DNA of 64,000 bases, from the NCBI GenBank assembly GCA_902825775.1, contig CADECF010000007.1, forward strand, positions 114,457 to 178,456, written 5' to 3'. The stretch is from an uncultured Lysobacteraceae bacterium (GTDB taxonomy: Bacteria; Pseudomonadota; Gammaproteobacteria; Xanthomonadales; Xanthomonadaceae). Below the pieces are notes generated by a model that was not told the DNA's origin, ran no database searches, and worked only from the letters and a program-made list of their open reading frames with translations. A program made the translations under genes and the position numbers. Below, piece after piece: positions 46,975 to 55,711 of the stretch (position 1 is the first letter of the stretch; every line of letters starts with the position of its first letter).

Positions 46975-47307
46975 GTGAACGACAAGGTCATCCACGCCAG
47001 CGACGCCGATTTCGACACCACCGTGCTGCAGTCCTCCGAGCCCGTGCTGGTCGACTTCTGGGCGCCCTGGTGCGGCCCCTGCAAGATGATCGGGCCGGTG
47101 GTGGACCAGTTGGCGGACGAATACGACGGCCGCGCCAAGATGGTCAAAGTGGACGTTCAGGCGTTCCCGAACCTGGGCATCCGCTTCAATGTGCGCAGCA
47201 TTCCGATGCTGCTGCTGTTCAAGGACGGCCAGGTCCAGGCCAGCCAGATGGGCGCGCCGGGCAATATCAAGACCGTGCTGAACCAGATGATCGAAAAGGC
47301 GCTTTAA
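46975..47307 (+). CDS. trxA: Thioredoxin 1
   Basis: 110 aa using a GTG start at 46975, chosen because aggag lies 6-7 nt upstream and the result (MNDKVIHASDADFDTTVL) matches thioredoxin length and start. An ATG ten codons earlier (46945) is also in frame but lacks family similarity. The redox motif WCGPC puts Cys at 33 and 36; the cis-Pro is in RSIPMLLLFKDG. It reduces disulphides with thioredoxin reductase. It precedes rho. Confidence 0.96.
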   Translation: MNDKVIHASDADFDTTVLQSSEPVLVDFWAPWCGPCKMIGPVVDQLADEYDGRAKMVKVDVQAFPNLGIRFNVRSIPMLLLFKDGQVQASQMGAPGNIKTVLNQMIEKAL

Positions 47308-47328
47308 GCGCTTTGGCTTCTGCTTTTC

Positions 47329-47497
47329 TCCTTCCCCTTCAAGGGGGGTGAAGAGGTGCGTTTGCGAGCCGCAGGCTCGCGCGCCGATGAACGCCACGCG
47401 CGCTGCGGGTGGCCGGACAGGTCGGGATGGGGATGGTTTGAGATCGCGAAGATTAAACCCATCCCCACCCAACCCTGCCCTTGAAGGGAGGGCTAAA
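47329..47497. repeat. Large imperfect inverted element between trxA and rho
   Basis: Outer ends ccttccccttcaagggggg and cctgcccttgaagggagggc face each other. An inner pair tggggatggttt/aaacccatcccca is separated by 15 nt around 47434-47470. A MITE- or terminator-like structure. The rest of 47308-47668 has no gene, but the rho promoter and leader must lie at 47500-47668. Confidence 0.75.
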
Positions 47498-47668
47498 AGC
47501 ACCATATTCTCTGAACGACACCGCTTCATGGCGCTTGCCGCGACAGCTTAGCGGTGCTAGTTTCCGCATCACCCGGCGCGTTTTCGGCGCCGCACCCCCT
47601 CTCCGAACACTTCTTAACTCACGTCCGCCCGCAGACCGCTGGCGCTCGCATCAGCGAGGAATTCGAGC

Positions 47669-49381
47669 TTGTCCAAGAACACCCCCGACTCCGGCGAAAC
47701 CGCCGTGAAGCGCGTACGCAAACCACGTGTCGCCGCCGCCGAAACTGCCGCAGAAGCGGCGCCGCCGGCCCCGTCCGCACCTCCCGCAGCCGCTCCCCCA
47801 CCTGCCCCCGCGCCGGTGATGGCCGAGCCGTCCGCCCCGCCCGCTCCAGCCGGCCACACCCCCGCTTCCGATGCCGGCCCCTCCGGCGGCAATACGGAAG
47901 GCGGCGGCCAGGAAGGCGGCGAGACGCGCGAGCAACGCGACCAGCGCTTCAATAACAACAGCAACAACAACAACCGCCGCGACCGCTTCCGCAATCGCCG
48001 CGACCGCCAGCGCGATCGTTTCCGCGACGACGGCCTGCCGCAGGACAACCCGCAAGGCAACGGCGACAACAACTACCAGCCGCAACCCAAGCTGGCCAAT
48101 ATTCCCGAAGGCTTTCCGCAATACTCGTTGAGCGACCTGAAGCGGATGCCGGCGCAGAAGCTGCTGGATATCGCCGAGCAGTTGGGCATCTCCGAAGGCG
48201 TGGCCCGCGCCCGCAAGCAGGACGTGATCTTCGCCCTGTTGAAAGTGCTGACCCGCCACGGCGAAGGCGTCGCCGCCGACGGCGTGCTGGAAATTCTCCC
48301 CGACGGCTTCGGCTTCCTGCGTGCCGCCGAAGCCAGCTATCTGGCCGGCCCGGACGATACCTACATCTCGCCCAGCCAGATCCGCCGCTTCAATCTGCGC
48401 ACCGGCGACCATCTGGGCGGCCGCATCCGCTTCCCTAAAGAAGGCGAACGCTATTTCGCGCTGTCGATGGTCGACACGATCAACGGCGAACCGCTGGAAG
48501 CGTCCAAGAACAAGGTGCTGTTCGAGAACCTGACGCCGCTGTTCCCGCGCCGCCGTTTCACCCTGGAGCGCGGCAACGGCTCCAGCGAGGACATCGCCGG
48601 CCGCATCCTGGATCTGATGGCGCCGCAGGGCAAAGGCCAGCGCGCGCTGATCGTCTCCCCGCCGAAAGCCGGCAAGACGATGATGATGCAGCAGATCGCC
48701 ACCGCGATCACCACCAACCATCCGGACGTGCACCTGATCGTGCTGCTGATCGACGAGCGCCCGGAAGAAGTCACCGACATGCAGCGCACCGTGCGCGGCG
48801 AAGTGATCAGCTCCACCTTCGACGAACCCGCCGCGCGCCACGTGCAGGTCGCCGAAATGGTGATCGAGCGCGCCAAGCGCCTGGTCGAACACAAGAAGGA
48901 CGTGGTGATCCTGCTCGACTCGATCACCCGCTTGGCCCGCGCGTACAACAACGTGGTGCCGAGCTCGGGCAAGGTGCTCACCGGCGGCGTCGACGCCAAC
49001 GCGCTGCACCGGCCGAAGCGTTTCTTCGGCGCCGCGCGCAACGTCGAGGAAGGCGGCTCGCTGACCATCATCGCCACCGCGCTGGTCGAGACCGGCAGCA
49101 AGATGGACGAGGTGATCTACGAAGAGTTCAAGGGCACCGGCAACAGCGAAGTGCACCTGAACCGCCGCATCACCGAGAAGCGCGTCTATCCGGCGATCGA
49201 CATCAACCGCTCCGGCACCCGCCGCGAGGATCTGCTGATCGAGCCGGAAATGCTGCAGAAGATCTGGATCCTGCGCAAACTGCTGCACCCGATGGACGAA
49301 ATCGCGGCGATGGAGTTCCTGCTCGACAAGATGAAGAACACCAAGTCCAACGACGAATTCTTCTCTTCGATGAAGCGCTGA
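47669..49381 (+). CDS. rho: Transcription termination factor Rho with a long disordered N-terminal extension
   Basis: 570 aa, compared with about 420 in E. coli. It uses a TTG start (47669) with gcgagga 7-8 nt before it; no ATG or GTG is better placed. Residues 1-145 are Ala/Pro-rich and then Asn/Arg-rich ([20 protein letters not shown]). The Rho core follows: the N-terminal RNA-binding domain ([20 protein letters not shown]), OB fold ([13 protein letters not shown]), Walker A SPPKAGKT, and R-loop/Q-loop region with [14 protein letters not shown] hexameric RNA-dependent ATPase. The extension may bind RNA or drive condensation. Confidence 0.96.
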   Translation: MSKNTPDSGETAVKRVRKPRVAAAETAAEAAPPAPSAPPAAAPPPAPAPVMAEPSAPPAPAGHTPASDAGPSGGNTEGGGQEGGETREQRDQRFNNNSNNNNRRDRFRNRRDRQRDRFRDDGLPQDNPQGNGDNNYQPQPKLANIPEGFPQYSLSDLKRMPAQKLLDIAEQLGISEGVARARKQDVIFALLKVLTRHGEGVAADGVLEILPDGFGFLRAAEASYLAGPDDTYISPSQIRRFNLRTGDHLGGRIRFPKEGERYFALSMVDTINGEPLEASKNKVLFENLTPLFPRRRFTLERGNGSSEDIAGRILDLMAPQGKGQRALIVSPPKAGKTMMMQQIATAITTNHPDVHLIVLLIDERPEEVTDMQRTVRGEVISSTFDEPAARHVQVAEMVIERAKRLVEHKKDVVILLDSITRLARAYNNVVPSSGKVLTGGVDANALHRPKRFFGAARNVEEGGSLTIIATALVETGSKMDEVIYEEFKGTGNSEVHLNRRITEKRVYPAIDINRSGTRREDLLIEPEMLQKIWILRKLLHPMDEIAAMEFLLDKMKNTKSNDEFFSSMKR

Positions 49382-49401
49382 CCGCATCGCATCCGCAAAA
49401 G

Positions 49402-49430
49402 AAAACGCCCCGCATCGCGGGGCGTTTTTC
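49402..49430 (+). terminator. Intrinsic terminator of rho
   Basis: Stem aaaacgccccgc/gcggggcgtttt with a 3-nt loop and T-run, about 20 nt after the rho stop. The A-run on the other side makes it potentially bidirectional, and it could also stop the 49436 gene. Confidence 0.92.
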
Positions 49431-49435
49431 AGCGA

Positions 49436-50200
49436 TCATTCTTCGAATGGACGCACGCCTATCTGCATCTGCAGGCCTTCCTTCGCTTTTCGTTCCATTC
49501 TTCTGTGATGGAGAACCAAAGCCCTTCTTTCTGCGATCTCAAGTTCATTCAACGTGATTCTGGGATGCTCGACATACAGTTGCATAGGAGCCTTCCAATC
49601 CCCCTCGATGTAGGCCAGCCGGTAATAAGCCGCGCTTTCGCTAAGATCCTCATCCTTGTACGCTTCAGCAAGCTTGTAGTAAGCATAGATGCTACTTTGA
49701 AGAGTGGCCCGATTAAGCAGCCAAAGCCCGCGCTCCTTCGCGCCGCCGCCCGATTTCACCAAACGATCTCCATAGACGGCCATAGCCGCGAGATTATTGG
49801 CGGCAGCAAGCTTTTCGATCTGCGCTGACGGCATGGCCTCCAAATCCAGCAGCTCGCTATCAGAAGGATAGCCCCTGCGTTCCAGCCAAAGCGCTTCGGT
49901 ACGCGAACTGGCGGCATTGATGGTCCGCGCGCAATCGATTTCAGGCGCGCAGGCATATTCTTCCATTAGCTTATCGAGATGTTGCGCGAACTGCGGGTCT
50001 ATGGGCTGTGGTTTTCGTACCGCCGGCGCCCTCTTTTTGTTTGCTGGGGAGACCTCTTCCATATCATATTCCAACATGGAAACTTCATTACTTGCCTTCA
50101 CCGCGAGGTCGGTATTCTTGTGTCCGAAATGCTTCAGTCCCAACAATGACGCTAAGGCCAAAACAACAACTACTGCTACGATCTGGAAAAAACGCTTCAT
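49436..50200 (-). CDS. Membrane-anchored unknown protein, lower-GC cassette
   Basis: 254 aa from the ATG at about 50200, which overlaps the preceding stop (TGATG); an upstream in-frame extension lies inside that gene. A single N-terminal membrane segment (FFQIVAVVVVLALASLLGL) precedes a soluble domain of alpha-helical repeats (LEAMPSAQIEKLAAANNLAA, GLWLLNRATLQSSIYAYYKL, KDEDLSESAAYYRLAYIEGD), loosely like Sel1/TPR repeats. Two Cys in ACAPEIDC could form a disulphide, so the domain is probably periplasmic. Function unknown. GC content is well below that of its neighbours, and it is coupled to the secreted protein gene. Confidence 0.75.
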   Translation of the reverse strand: MKRFFQIVAVVVVLALASLLGLKHFGHKNTDLAVKASNEVSMLEYDMEEVSPANKKRAPAVRKPQPIDPQFAQHLDKLMEEYACAPEIDCARTINAASSRTEALWLERRGYPSDSELLDLEAMPSAQIEKLAAANNLAAMAVYGDRLVKSGGGAKERGLWLLNRATLQSSIYAYYKLAEAYKDEDLSESAAYYRLAYIEGDWKAPMQLYVEHPRITLNELEIAERRALVLHHRRMERKAKEGLQMQIGVRPFEE

Positions 50201-50994
50201 CACTGGACCCCGCACTGGTTTTTTTGCACGTTTACCCACCATGTTGAACATTTCACTTGCGCCTCCACCTTCTTAGCCTTAGCGCTGAGTGAATTATCCG
50301 GAGCTTGCGTGCTCACCAGTCCCTGCAAGCTGAGAACGCCAACCCCAATATCAACATCGTTTGTTTCTAGCCAATCTTTAAAGGTGTAAAACCACCCACC
50401 CCAACCGGCCTCTTGGTGCAATCGCGCAAGCGTCGTTGCACATTTGCTGGTTCCGTAGGCGCCCGGCAGTGCATACATTTCCTGATAGGCACAGGCGTAC
50501 CGTAGACCTTCTTTCAGATTGTCGTCTACTACTTGCTGCGACATGGTCATCTTCGACAAATCAGTCGTATGCTTCGCTAATTGAAATTCGAATATGCCTA
50601 TCGAACCTGGCAACATCTCGCCGCTATTTTTAAGCGCTATCGCCTTTGCAAGACCGGAACCTGCCGCATACGTGCCCTTTCCGTATTCTGCTCCGGTCGG
50701 AAACCCGATGGGATTCGGGCAATTCGGTGGCTTGTTTTGCACAAGTTCTGCGCATCTCTGCTCACGAGTGAGCCCACCACCGCCTCCGCCGCCCCCTCCA
50801 GGCCCATCGCCTTTGCCACCTCCACCGCCACCATCATCACTGGCGTAGTAGTTACAACCCCACCCCGAGAATTGATCGCCGCTGCCAGTATTCACCCAAG
50901 ATGGGTGACAAACTGCATACATGGCCGCCGAGGCAGATTTAGGCGAGAACGAAAGTATCAATGCAATTGCAGCAAACGCCGCCATCTTGCGCAT
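50200..50994 (-). CDS. Secreted Cys-containing protein with polyglycine segment, lower-GC cassette
   Basis: 264 aa. aaggagaa lies just before the ATG. Signal peptide (about 1-23, KSASA). The mature protein has a Cys-bearing N-terminus (VCHPSWVNTGSG), a glycine run (GGGGGGKGDGPGGGG, about 56-74) and a C-terminal domain of about 190 residues with paired Cys (RCAELVQNKPPNCPNPIGF, CAYQ, KCATTL, KCSTWW, NQCGVQ). No family recognised. It is translated with the membrane protein downstream, with which it may form a pair. Confidence 0.72.
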   Translation of the reverse strand: MRKMAAFAAIALILSFSPKSASAAMYAVCHPSWVNTGSGDQFSGWGCNYYASDDGGGGGGKGDGPGGGGGGGGGLTREQRCAELVQNKPPNCPNPIGFPTGAEYGKGTYAAGSGLAKAIALKNSGEMLPGSIGIFEFQLAKHTTDLSKMTMSQQVVDDNLKEGLRYACAYQEMYALPGAYGTSKCATTLARLHQEAGWGGWFYTFKDWLETNDVDIGVGVLSLQGLVSTQAPDNSLSAKAKKVEAQVKCSTWWVNVQKNQCGVQ

Positions 50995-51400
50995 AGCTTC
51001 TCCTTATTGGATTCAGCTCGACCGGAGGCGATTCCTCGCGGTCGACACGCAGACGTAATTCATCGTTCGCAATGGCCAGTAGATGAGCTGGTTGCGATGG
51101 ATGCGTGCTGGGAATGTGACTGTCGTCGCTAACCGTTCTCGCGAAATGAGAGCGCATCTTTACTCGAGAGCTTTCTATTGCAACCTATAGAGCGCTTTTC
51201 TGAAACGTGTCTCCGACTATCGATTTTGATTTGCGTGTTACTCACTACCGAGGTTTAACCTTGAGGCCGACGATCTCTCGGCTCGACATACGATCTCCCT
51301 CTCGCTTCGACCGCCTGCAGCCCAGGCGGCCCGGCGGGGTCGTCGCGTAACGTGGATTGGAGTAACCTCCGGCCAAGCGTTCCGAGGGAGCGGGAACGAC
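50995..51400. other. Lower-GC intergenic region
   Basis: 406 bp with no credible gene between the divergent cassette and GAF gene. It holds the ribosome-binding site of the secreted protein and presumably promoters for both sides, including AT-rich DNA at 51150-51260. I recognise no specific element. Confidence 0.5.
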
Positions 51401-51931
51401 ATGTCGCTAGCCGCCGCCGCGTTCCTCGCAGAGGCCCAGGCCAAGCTGGCCGGGCTGTCGAGCGAGCTGTTGCGGGTGGATTCTGCGCAGGCGGTGGCCT
51501 GGAGTTTGTGCGATTTCTGCGGTCGCGAGTTGGGGCTGGTCGATTGCGTGGTCTACCTACTGGACCCCGGCGGCGCCAGCCTGACCCAACACGCCGCCTG
51601 GGGACCGAAACGGGCCGCGGATCATGTGATGGAATCGCGCATCCAGCTGGCCATGGGCGTGGGTATAGTCGGCCGCTGCGCGCAGTTGCGGCTGCCGCAA
51701 CGCACCGTCGACGCGCGCTTGGACGAGCGCTACGTGATCGACGACCAGCCCAACCTGTCCGAACTGGCGTTGCCGATCATGGCGGGCGATGCGCTGTACG
51801 GCGTGCTCGACAGCGAGCACCCGCAGGCCGACTACTACCGGCTCGCGCACGAGCACGCGATGGCTGCGATCGCCGAACGGGGCGCACTGCGCCTGCATGA
51901 GTTGAACGGGGTCAGCGCTCCAGGCGCTTGA
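51401..51931 (+). CDS. GAF-domain protein
   Basis: 176 aa, one GAF domain and little else. It begins after cgggaacgac with MSLAAAAFLAEAQAKLAGLS. The core shows GLVDCVVYLLDPGG, MGVGIVGRCAQLRLPQRTVD and ELALPIMAGDALYGVLDSEH, the usual order for GAF sensors. No catalytic Cys pattern of methionine-sulfoxide reductases was evident, so a ligand-binding sensor is likeliest. The 3' end overlaps the convergent oxidoreductase gene by 20 bp. Confidence 0.85.
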   Translation: MSLAAAAFLAEAQAKLAGLSSELLRVDSAQAVAWSLCDFCGRELGLVDCVVYLLDPGGASLTQHAAWGPKRAADHVMESRIQLAMGVGIVGRCAQLRLPQRTVDARLDERYVIDDQPNLSELALPIMAGDALYGVLDSEHPQADYYRLAHEHAMAAIAERGALRLHELNGVSAPGA

Positions 51932-53126
51932 AGCCGAACAGCGCGGCCAGCGGGTGACGCCGCTTTTCGATCAGCGCGCGCAGCAAGCCTGCGCCGAGCA
52001 TGCTGTAGGTGATGCCATTGCCGCCGTACGCCATCGCGAAATGCACGCGCGGGCCGTATTGCGGATGCGGGCCGAAGAACGGCAGGCCATCTTCGGTTTC
52101 GGCGAACGTGCCCGCCCACGAGAACGCGGGCTGCACGGGCAAAGCGGGAAACAGGCCTTGCACGTGCGCGGCCAGGATACGGGCCTTTTTTTCGACGCGC
52201 GCGTCGCGTTTGGCCGGTATGTCGATAGCGTCGTCCTCGCCGCCGACGATCAGGCGGCCGTCGGCGGTCGTACGCATGTAGAGATAGGGCCGCGCCGATT
52301 CCCACATCATCGTGCGGGTCAGCGCACCCAACAGGTCCGGATCGATAGGATCCGTGACTAGCGCGTAACTGCTGCGATTGCGCGCCACCCGCTGCTTGAG
52401 CCAGCGCTGGTTCGCATAGCCTGCGGCAAGCACCAGATGGCGCGCGCGGATCTGCGGCCCCGTTTCGGAGCGCAAGGTCACGCCGCGCGTATCGGCGACG
52501 ATGCGCGCGATCTGGAAACGGTCGTAGACGCCGGCACCGCGCTTCTCCAGCCGCATGAACAGGCGATAGGCGAAGCGATACGGATCCACATACGCCGCCA
52601 AGCGGCTGAGGATCGCGCACGGCGCTTCGAATCCATAGCGCTCGCGCACGCCTTCGCGATCGAGCCACGACACCGGTAGGCCGTATCGGGTGCGCAGCGC
52701 GAACTCGCGCTCGAGCGCGCGCCGGTGCCCGCGCTTGCTGGCGTAGTAAAGGCTGTCGGCGCGGGAAAAACCGACGTCGCGCAACCCGCGCGCCAACGAC
52801 TGCAGCATCGGAATCGCTTCGGCGCAGGCCGAGTAGGCGAGCGCCGCGTCGGCCTCGCCATAACGTTCGGCCAGGTCGGTCATGTGCGTATCGATTTCGT
52901 ATTGCAGCAGCGCCGTGCTCGCCGCCGTGCTGCCCCAGCCGATGTCGCGCTGCTCGACCACCGCGACCCGGTGGCCGTGCTTGGCCAGCTCGTCGGCGAT
53001 CAGCGCACCGGTGATGCCGCCGCCGAGCACGGCGACATCCACGCGCAGATCCTCCTGCAACGCCGGAAACGCGTGCATCAGGCCGTTTTTGACCGCCCAC
53101 CAGGGGTAGCCGCTCTTCAGATCCAT
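51912..53126 (-). CDS. FAD-dependent oxidoreductase (DAO family)
   Basis: 404 aa from the ATG at 53126 (MDLKSGYPWWAVKNGLMHAF), a start I associate with this DAO family; an ATG at 53153 is also in frame and neither has a strong ribosome-binding site. FAD motif VDVAVLGGGITGALIADELA (about 31-50), then RDIGWGSTAAST, and a C-terminal PAFSWAGTFAETEDGLPFFG. DAO enzymes oxidise amino acids, glycerol-3-phosphate and similar amines; the substrate is unknown. Divergent from the Kef-type antiporter gene. Confidence 0.85.
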   Translation of the reverse strand: MDLKSGYPWWAVKNGLMHAFPALQEDLRVDVAVLGGGITGALIADELAKHGHRVAVVEQRDIGWGSTAASTALLQYEIDTHMTDLAERYGEADAALAYSACAEAIPMLQSLARGLRDVGFSRADSLYYASKRGHRRALEREFALRTRYGLPVSWLDREGVRERYGFEAPCAILSRLAAYVDPYRFAYRLFMRLEKRGAGVYDRFQIARIVADTRGVTLRSETGPQIRARHLVLAAGYANQRWLKQRVARNRSSYALVTDPIDPDLLGALTRTMMWESARPYLYMRTTADGRLIVGGEDDAIDIPAKRDARVEKKARILAAHVQGLFPALPVQPAFSWAGTFAETEDGLPFFGPHPQYGPRVHFAMAYGGNGITYSMLGAGLLRALIEKRRHPLAALFGFKRLER

Positions 53127-53212
53127 GCGATTTCGCCGCGGGAATAGGTTCATATCGCCAGCCGCCGTGTCGGCACGGCGTGAGCGCGGCATAATCGGGC
53201 ACGGAGGTCGGC

Positions 53213-55054
53213 ATGCACGGCAGCGGTCTGCAACTGGCATTGGTGTTCCTGCTCGCGGCAGTGATCGCGGTGCCTTTGTTCAAGCGTTTCGGTTTGGGCG
53301 CGGTGCTCGGCTATCTCGCGGCGGGCGTGGCGCTGGGCCCGGACGGCGCGCAAGTGATCGCCGATGCCGAACCGGTGCTGGCCGCCAGCGAAATCGGCGT
53401 GGTCATGATGCTGTTCGTGATCGGCTTGGAACTGTCGCTGCCGCGGCTCAAAGTGATGCGCAAGTCGGTGTTCGGCGCCGGCGGATTGCAGGTGGCGATA
53501 TCGGGCCTGGCGCTGGGCGCGATCGCGCTGATGGACGGGCTCAGCTGGCAGGCGGCGCTGGTGATCGGCCTGGGCCTGGCGTTCTCGTCGACGGCGGTGA
53601 GCCTGCAGTTGCTCGCCGAACGCAAGACCTTGGGCACCGAACATGGGCGCTTGGCGTTCGCGATCCTGTTGTTCCAGGACCTGGCCGCGATCCCGCTGAT
53701 CGCGGCGATCCCGCTGCTGGGGCAAGCCGCCTCCACCCATCCGCAACCGCTGTGGATCGCCACGCTCAAGGCGATCGCCGCGATCGCGGTGGTGATCGTC
53801 GGCGGCCGCTATTTGCTGCGGCAACTGTTCCGCGGCGCCGCGCGCATCGGCGTGCCCGAGATGCTCACCGCCAGCGCGCTGTTCGCGGTGCTGGGCGCGG
53901 CATGGGTGATGCAACTGGCCGGTTTGAGCATGGGCCTGGGCGCATTCCTGGCCGGCGTGCTGCTGGCCGATTCGGAATTCCGCCACGAGATCGAATCGCA
54001 GATCGAACCGTTCAAGGGCTTGCTGCTGGGCCTGTTCTTCATGGCCGTGGGCATGAGCATCGACATCGACCGGGTGGTGATGGAGCCGGTGGTGGTGATG
54101 GCCGGGGTGGCGCTGTTGCTGGCGGTGAAGTTCGCGGTGCTGTTCTTCGTCGCGCTGCGGCCGGGCAATCTCGATCCCAGGGAAGCGTTGAGGCTGGGCA
54201 GCGTGATGGCGCTGGGCGGCGAATTCGCGTTCGTGATCTTCACCGAAGCCGACCGCGCCGGGCTGATCGATGGACCCATGCACGATCGTCTGGTGGCGAT
54301 CGTCGGCGTATCGATGGGTTTGACGCCGCTGCTGATGATCGCGGTGGACCGGCTGATCGGCCTGCGCCCCGCGCCCAAGCAGGAGCGCGAGTTCGACCAG
54401 CTGCCGGACGACCATCCGCCGGTGATCATCGCCGGCTTCGGCCGCTTCGGGCAGATCGTGGCGCGCCTGTTGATCGCGCAACGGATACCGTTCGTGGCGC
54501 TGGAAACCGATGCGCAGCAGGTCGACTTCATGCGCCGCTTCGGCAACAAGATCTATTACGGCGATCCGGCTCGGCCGGAACTGCTGCGCGCCGCCGGCGC
54601 GGCGCAGGCACGGATCTTCATCGACGCGATCGACGATCCCGAGGCCAACCTGCGCACCGCGCGGGTGGTGCGGCGCCTATACCCGGACTTGAAAGTGTTC
54701 GCACGCGCGCACGACCGCCGCCATGCCTGGCAGCTGATGGACTTGGGCGTGGAAGTATTCCGCGAAACCTTCGCGTCCGGCCTGGAAATGGGCCGCGAAG
54801 TGCTGGTGTCGCTGGGCGTCCCGCGCGACGTCGCCATCGACCGCGCCCAGCGCTTCCGCGACCACGACGAACGCCTGCTCGCCACCCAGCACTTGATCTA
54901 CGACGATGAGAACGCGTTGCTGGAAACCGCGTTGCAGGGGCGCGCGGAACTCGAACAGCTGTTCGAGGCCGACCGCGAAGGCGATGACGAAATGCGCAGC
55001 GATGCGCTGAGCATCGTCAGCGGCATTTCGCGGGATTCCGATCCGCGCCGTTGA
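53213..55054 (+). CDS. CPA2 monovalent cation:H+ antiporter, KefB/KefC-like, with RCK domain
   Basis: 613 aa. Residues 1-385 hold 12-13 membrane segments of the Na+/H+ exchanger fold (GYLAAGVALGPDG, FSSTAVSLQLL, LFFMAVGMSIDID). Residues about 400-540 form an RCK_N (TrkA-N) nucleotide-binding domain, VIIAGFGRFGQIVARLLIAQ, then YYGDPARPELL. Kef-type proteins export K+ in exchange for H+ and are gated by glutathione adducts. The C-terminal acidic helix may be regulatory. No KefF/KefG partner lies nearby. Flanked downstream by a REP arm. Confidence 0.92.
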   Translation: MHGSGLQLALVFLLAAVIAVPLFKRFGLGAVLGYLAAGVALGPDGAQVIADAEPVLAASEIGVVMMLFVIGLELSLPRLKVMRKSVFGAGGLQVAISGLALGAIALMDGLSWQAALVIGLGLAFSSTAVSLQLLAERKTLGTEHGRLAFAILLFQDLAAIPLIAAIPLLGQAASTHPQPLWIATLKAIAAIAVVIVGGRYLLRQLFRGAARIGVPEMLTASALFAVLGAAWVMQLAGLSMGLGAFLAGVLLADSEFRHEIESQIEPFKGLLLGLFFMAVGMSIDIDRVVMEPVVVMAGVALLLAVKFAVLFFVALRPGNLDPREALRLGSVMALGGEFAFVIFTEADRAGLIDGPMHDRLVAIVGVSMGLTPLLMIAVDRLIGLRPAPKQEREFDQLPDDHPPVIIAGFGRFGQIVARLLIAQRIPFVALETDAQQVDFMRRFGNKIYYGDPARPELLRAAGAAQARIFIDAIDDPEANLRTARVVRRLYPDLKVFARAHDRRHAWQLMDLGVEVFRETFASGLEMGREVLVSLGVPRDVAIDRAQRFRDHDERLLATQHLIYDDENALLETALQGRAELEQLFEADREGDDEMRSDALSIVSGISRDSDPRR

Positions 55055-55063
55055 TCCTGCTCT

Positions 55064-55087
55064 GTAGAGCGGAGCTTGCTCCGCTGC
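55064..55087. repeat. REP family 2 arm, left of the RAYT gene
   Basis: gtagagcggagcttgctccg followed by ctgc; it has internal dyad symmetry. It lies 29 bp from the RAYT stop codon and is the inverted counterpart of 55666-55689. Confidence 0.9.
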
Positions 55088-55115
55088 TTCGCACAACGAA
55101 AGCGCATAGCCAGAC

Positions 55116-55580
55116 CTACAAATCTGCGCTGCCTCGAATCCATCTGCACCACCAATAAGGATATTCTTCGATCCTGGACGCTATCCCAGCCCTGATCGGA
55201 TTCATCACGATGTATCGAGCCTGCATCAATAAGTCTTCATCGGTCCGTATGCAGCGATCATAGAAGCCCGGCTGCCACACGGTTCCCTTGCCACCGGCCA
55301 TCAAGTTTATCGCCCGGGCAGCGCGTGACTTGAATCTTTGCAGACCGCTTTGCAGGGAATCGGAACGCAGTTCGAATATCCAGTGGATGTGGTCCGGCAT
55401 TACGACCCATGCATAGTTATCCATCCAACCTTCGCGTTCGCAGGTGAGAAATTCCCCTATCACGACCCTTGCCACCGAATCCGGCAGGAATAGCGGCGAC
55501 CGTCCGTTCGCTACGGTCGTGACCGCATAGATCGAGCCGATTCGTGATATCCGGTTGCGCGAGAGCTTTGGGCTGGCCAT
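55116..55580 (-). CDS. REP-associated tyrosine transposase (RAYT, Y1/HUH family)
   Basis: 154 aa. A single-strand Y1 transposase: HUH motif in VVMPDHIHWIFEL, catalytic Tyr probably in GFYDRCIRTDED or ARYIVMNPIRAGI, and the family signature WQPGFYDRCIRT. The ATG at 55580 gives MASPKLSRNRISRIGSIYAV. It lacks the terminal repeats of an insertion sequence but is flanked by inverted REP family 2 arms (55064 and 55666), the typical arrangement. RAYTs cut and move REP elements. Intact frame, so possibly active. Confidence 0.93.
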   Translation of the reverse strand: MASPKLSRNRISRIGSIYAVTTVANGRSPLFLPDSVARVVIGEFLTCEREGWMDNYAWVVMPDHIHWIFELRSDSLQSGLQRFKSRAARAINLMAGGKGTVWQPGFYDRCIRTDEDLLMQARYIVMNPIRAGIASRIEEYPYWWCRWIRGSADL

Positions 55581-55665
55581 GCGTGCAGCATGTCAAGGCG
55601 CATCATTCTCGGGAGCTCATTTTCAACTCATGCGAGCGTAGGGAATCGCCGGTCTTGCAGCCAAA

Positions 55666-55689
55666 GCAGCGGAGCAAGCTCCGCTCTAC
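55666..55689. repeat. REP family 2 arm, right of the RAYT gene
   Basis: gcagcggagcaagctccgct followed by ctac; the exact inverse of the 55064 arm. The pair brackets the RAYT gene at about 0.63 kb span. Confidence 0.9.
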
Positions 55690-55711
55690 AGAACAAAGGC
55701 AAAGCGAAGCT

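Noticed and set aside
53150-54481. 443-codon minus-strand open frame opposite the Kef antiporter
   Set aside because: His/Gln/Arg-rich composition typical of an antisense shadow; the plus strand encodes a complete transporter.
55116-55580. Complete insertion sequence
   Set aside because: There is a transposase, but no IS-type terminal repeats or target duplication; the REP arms fit a RAYT locus instead.
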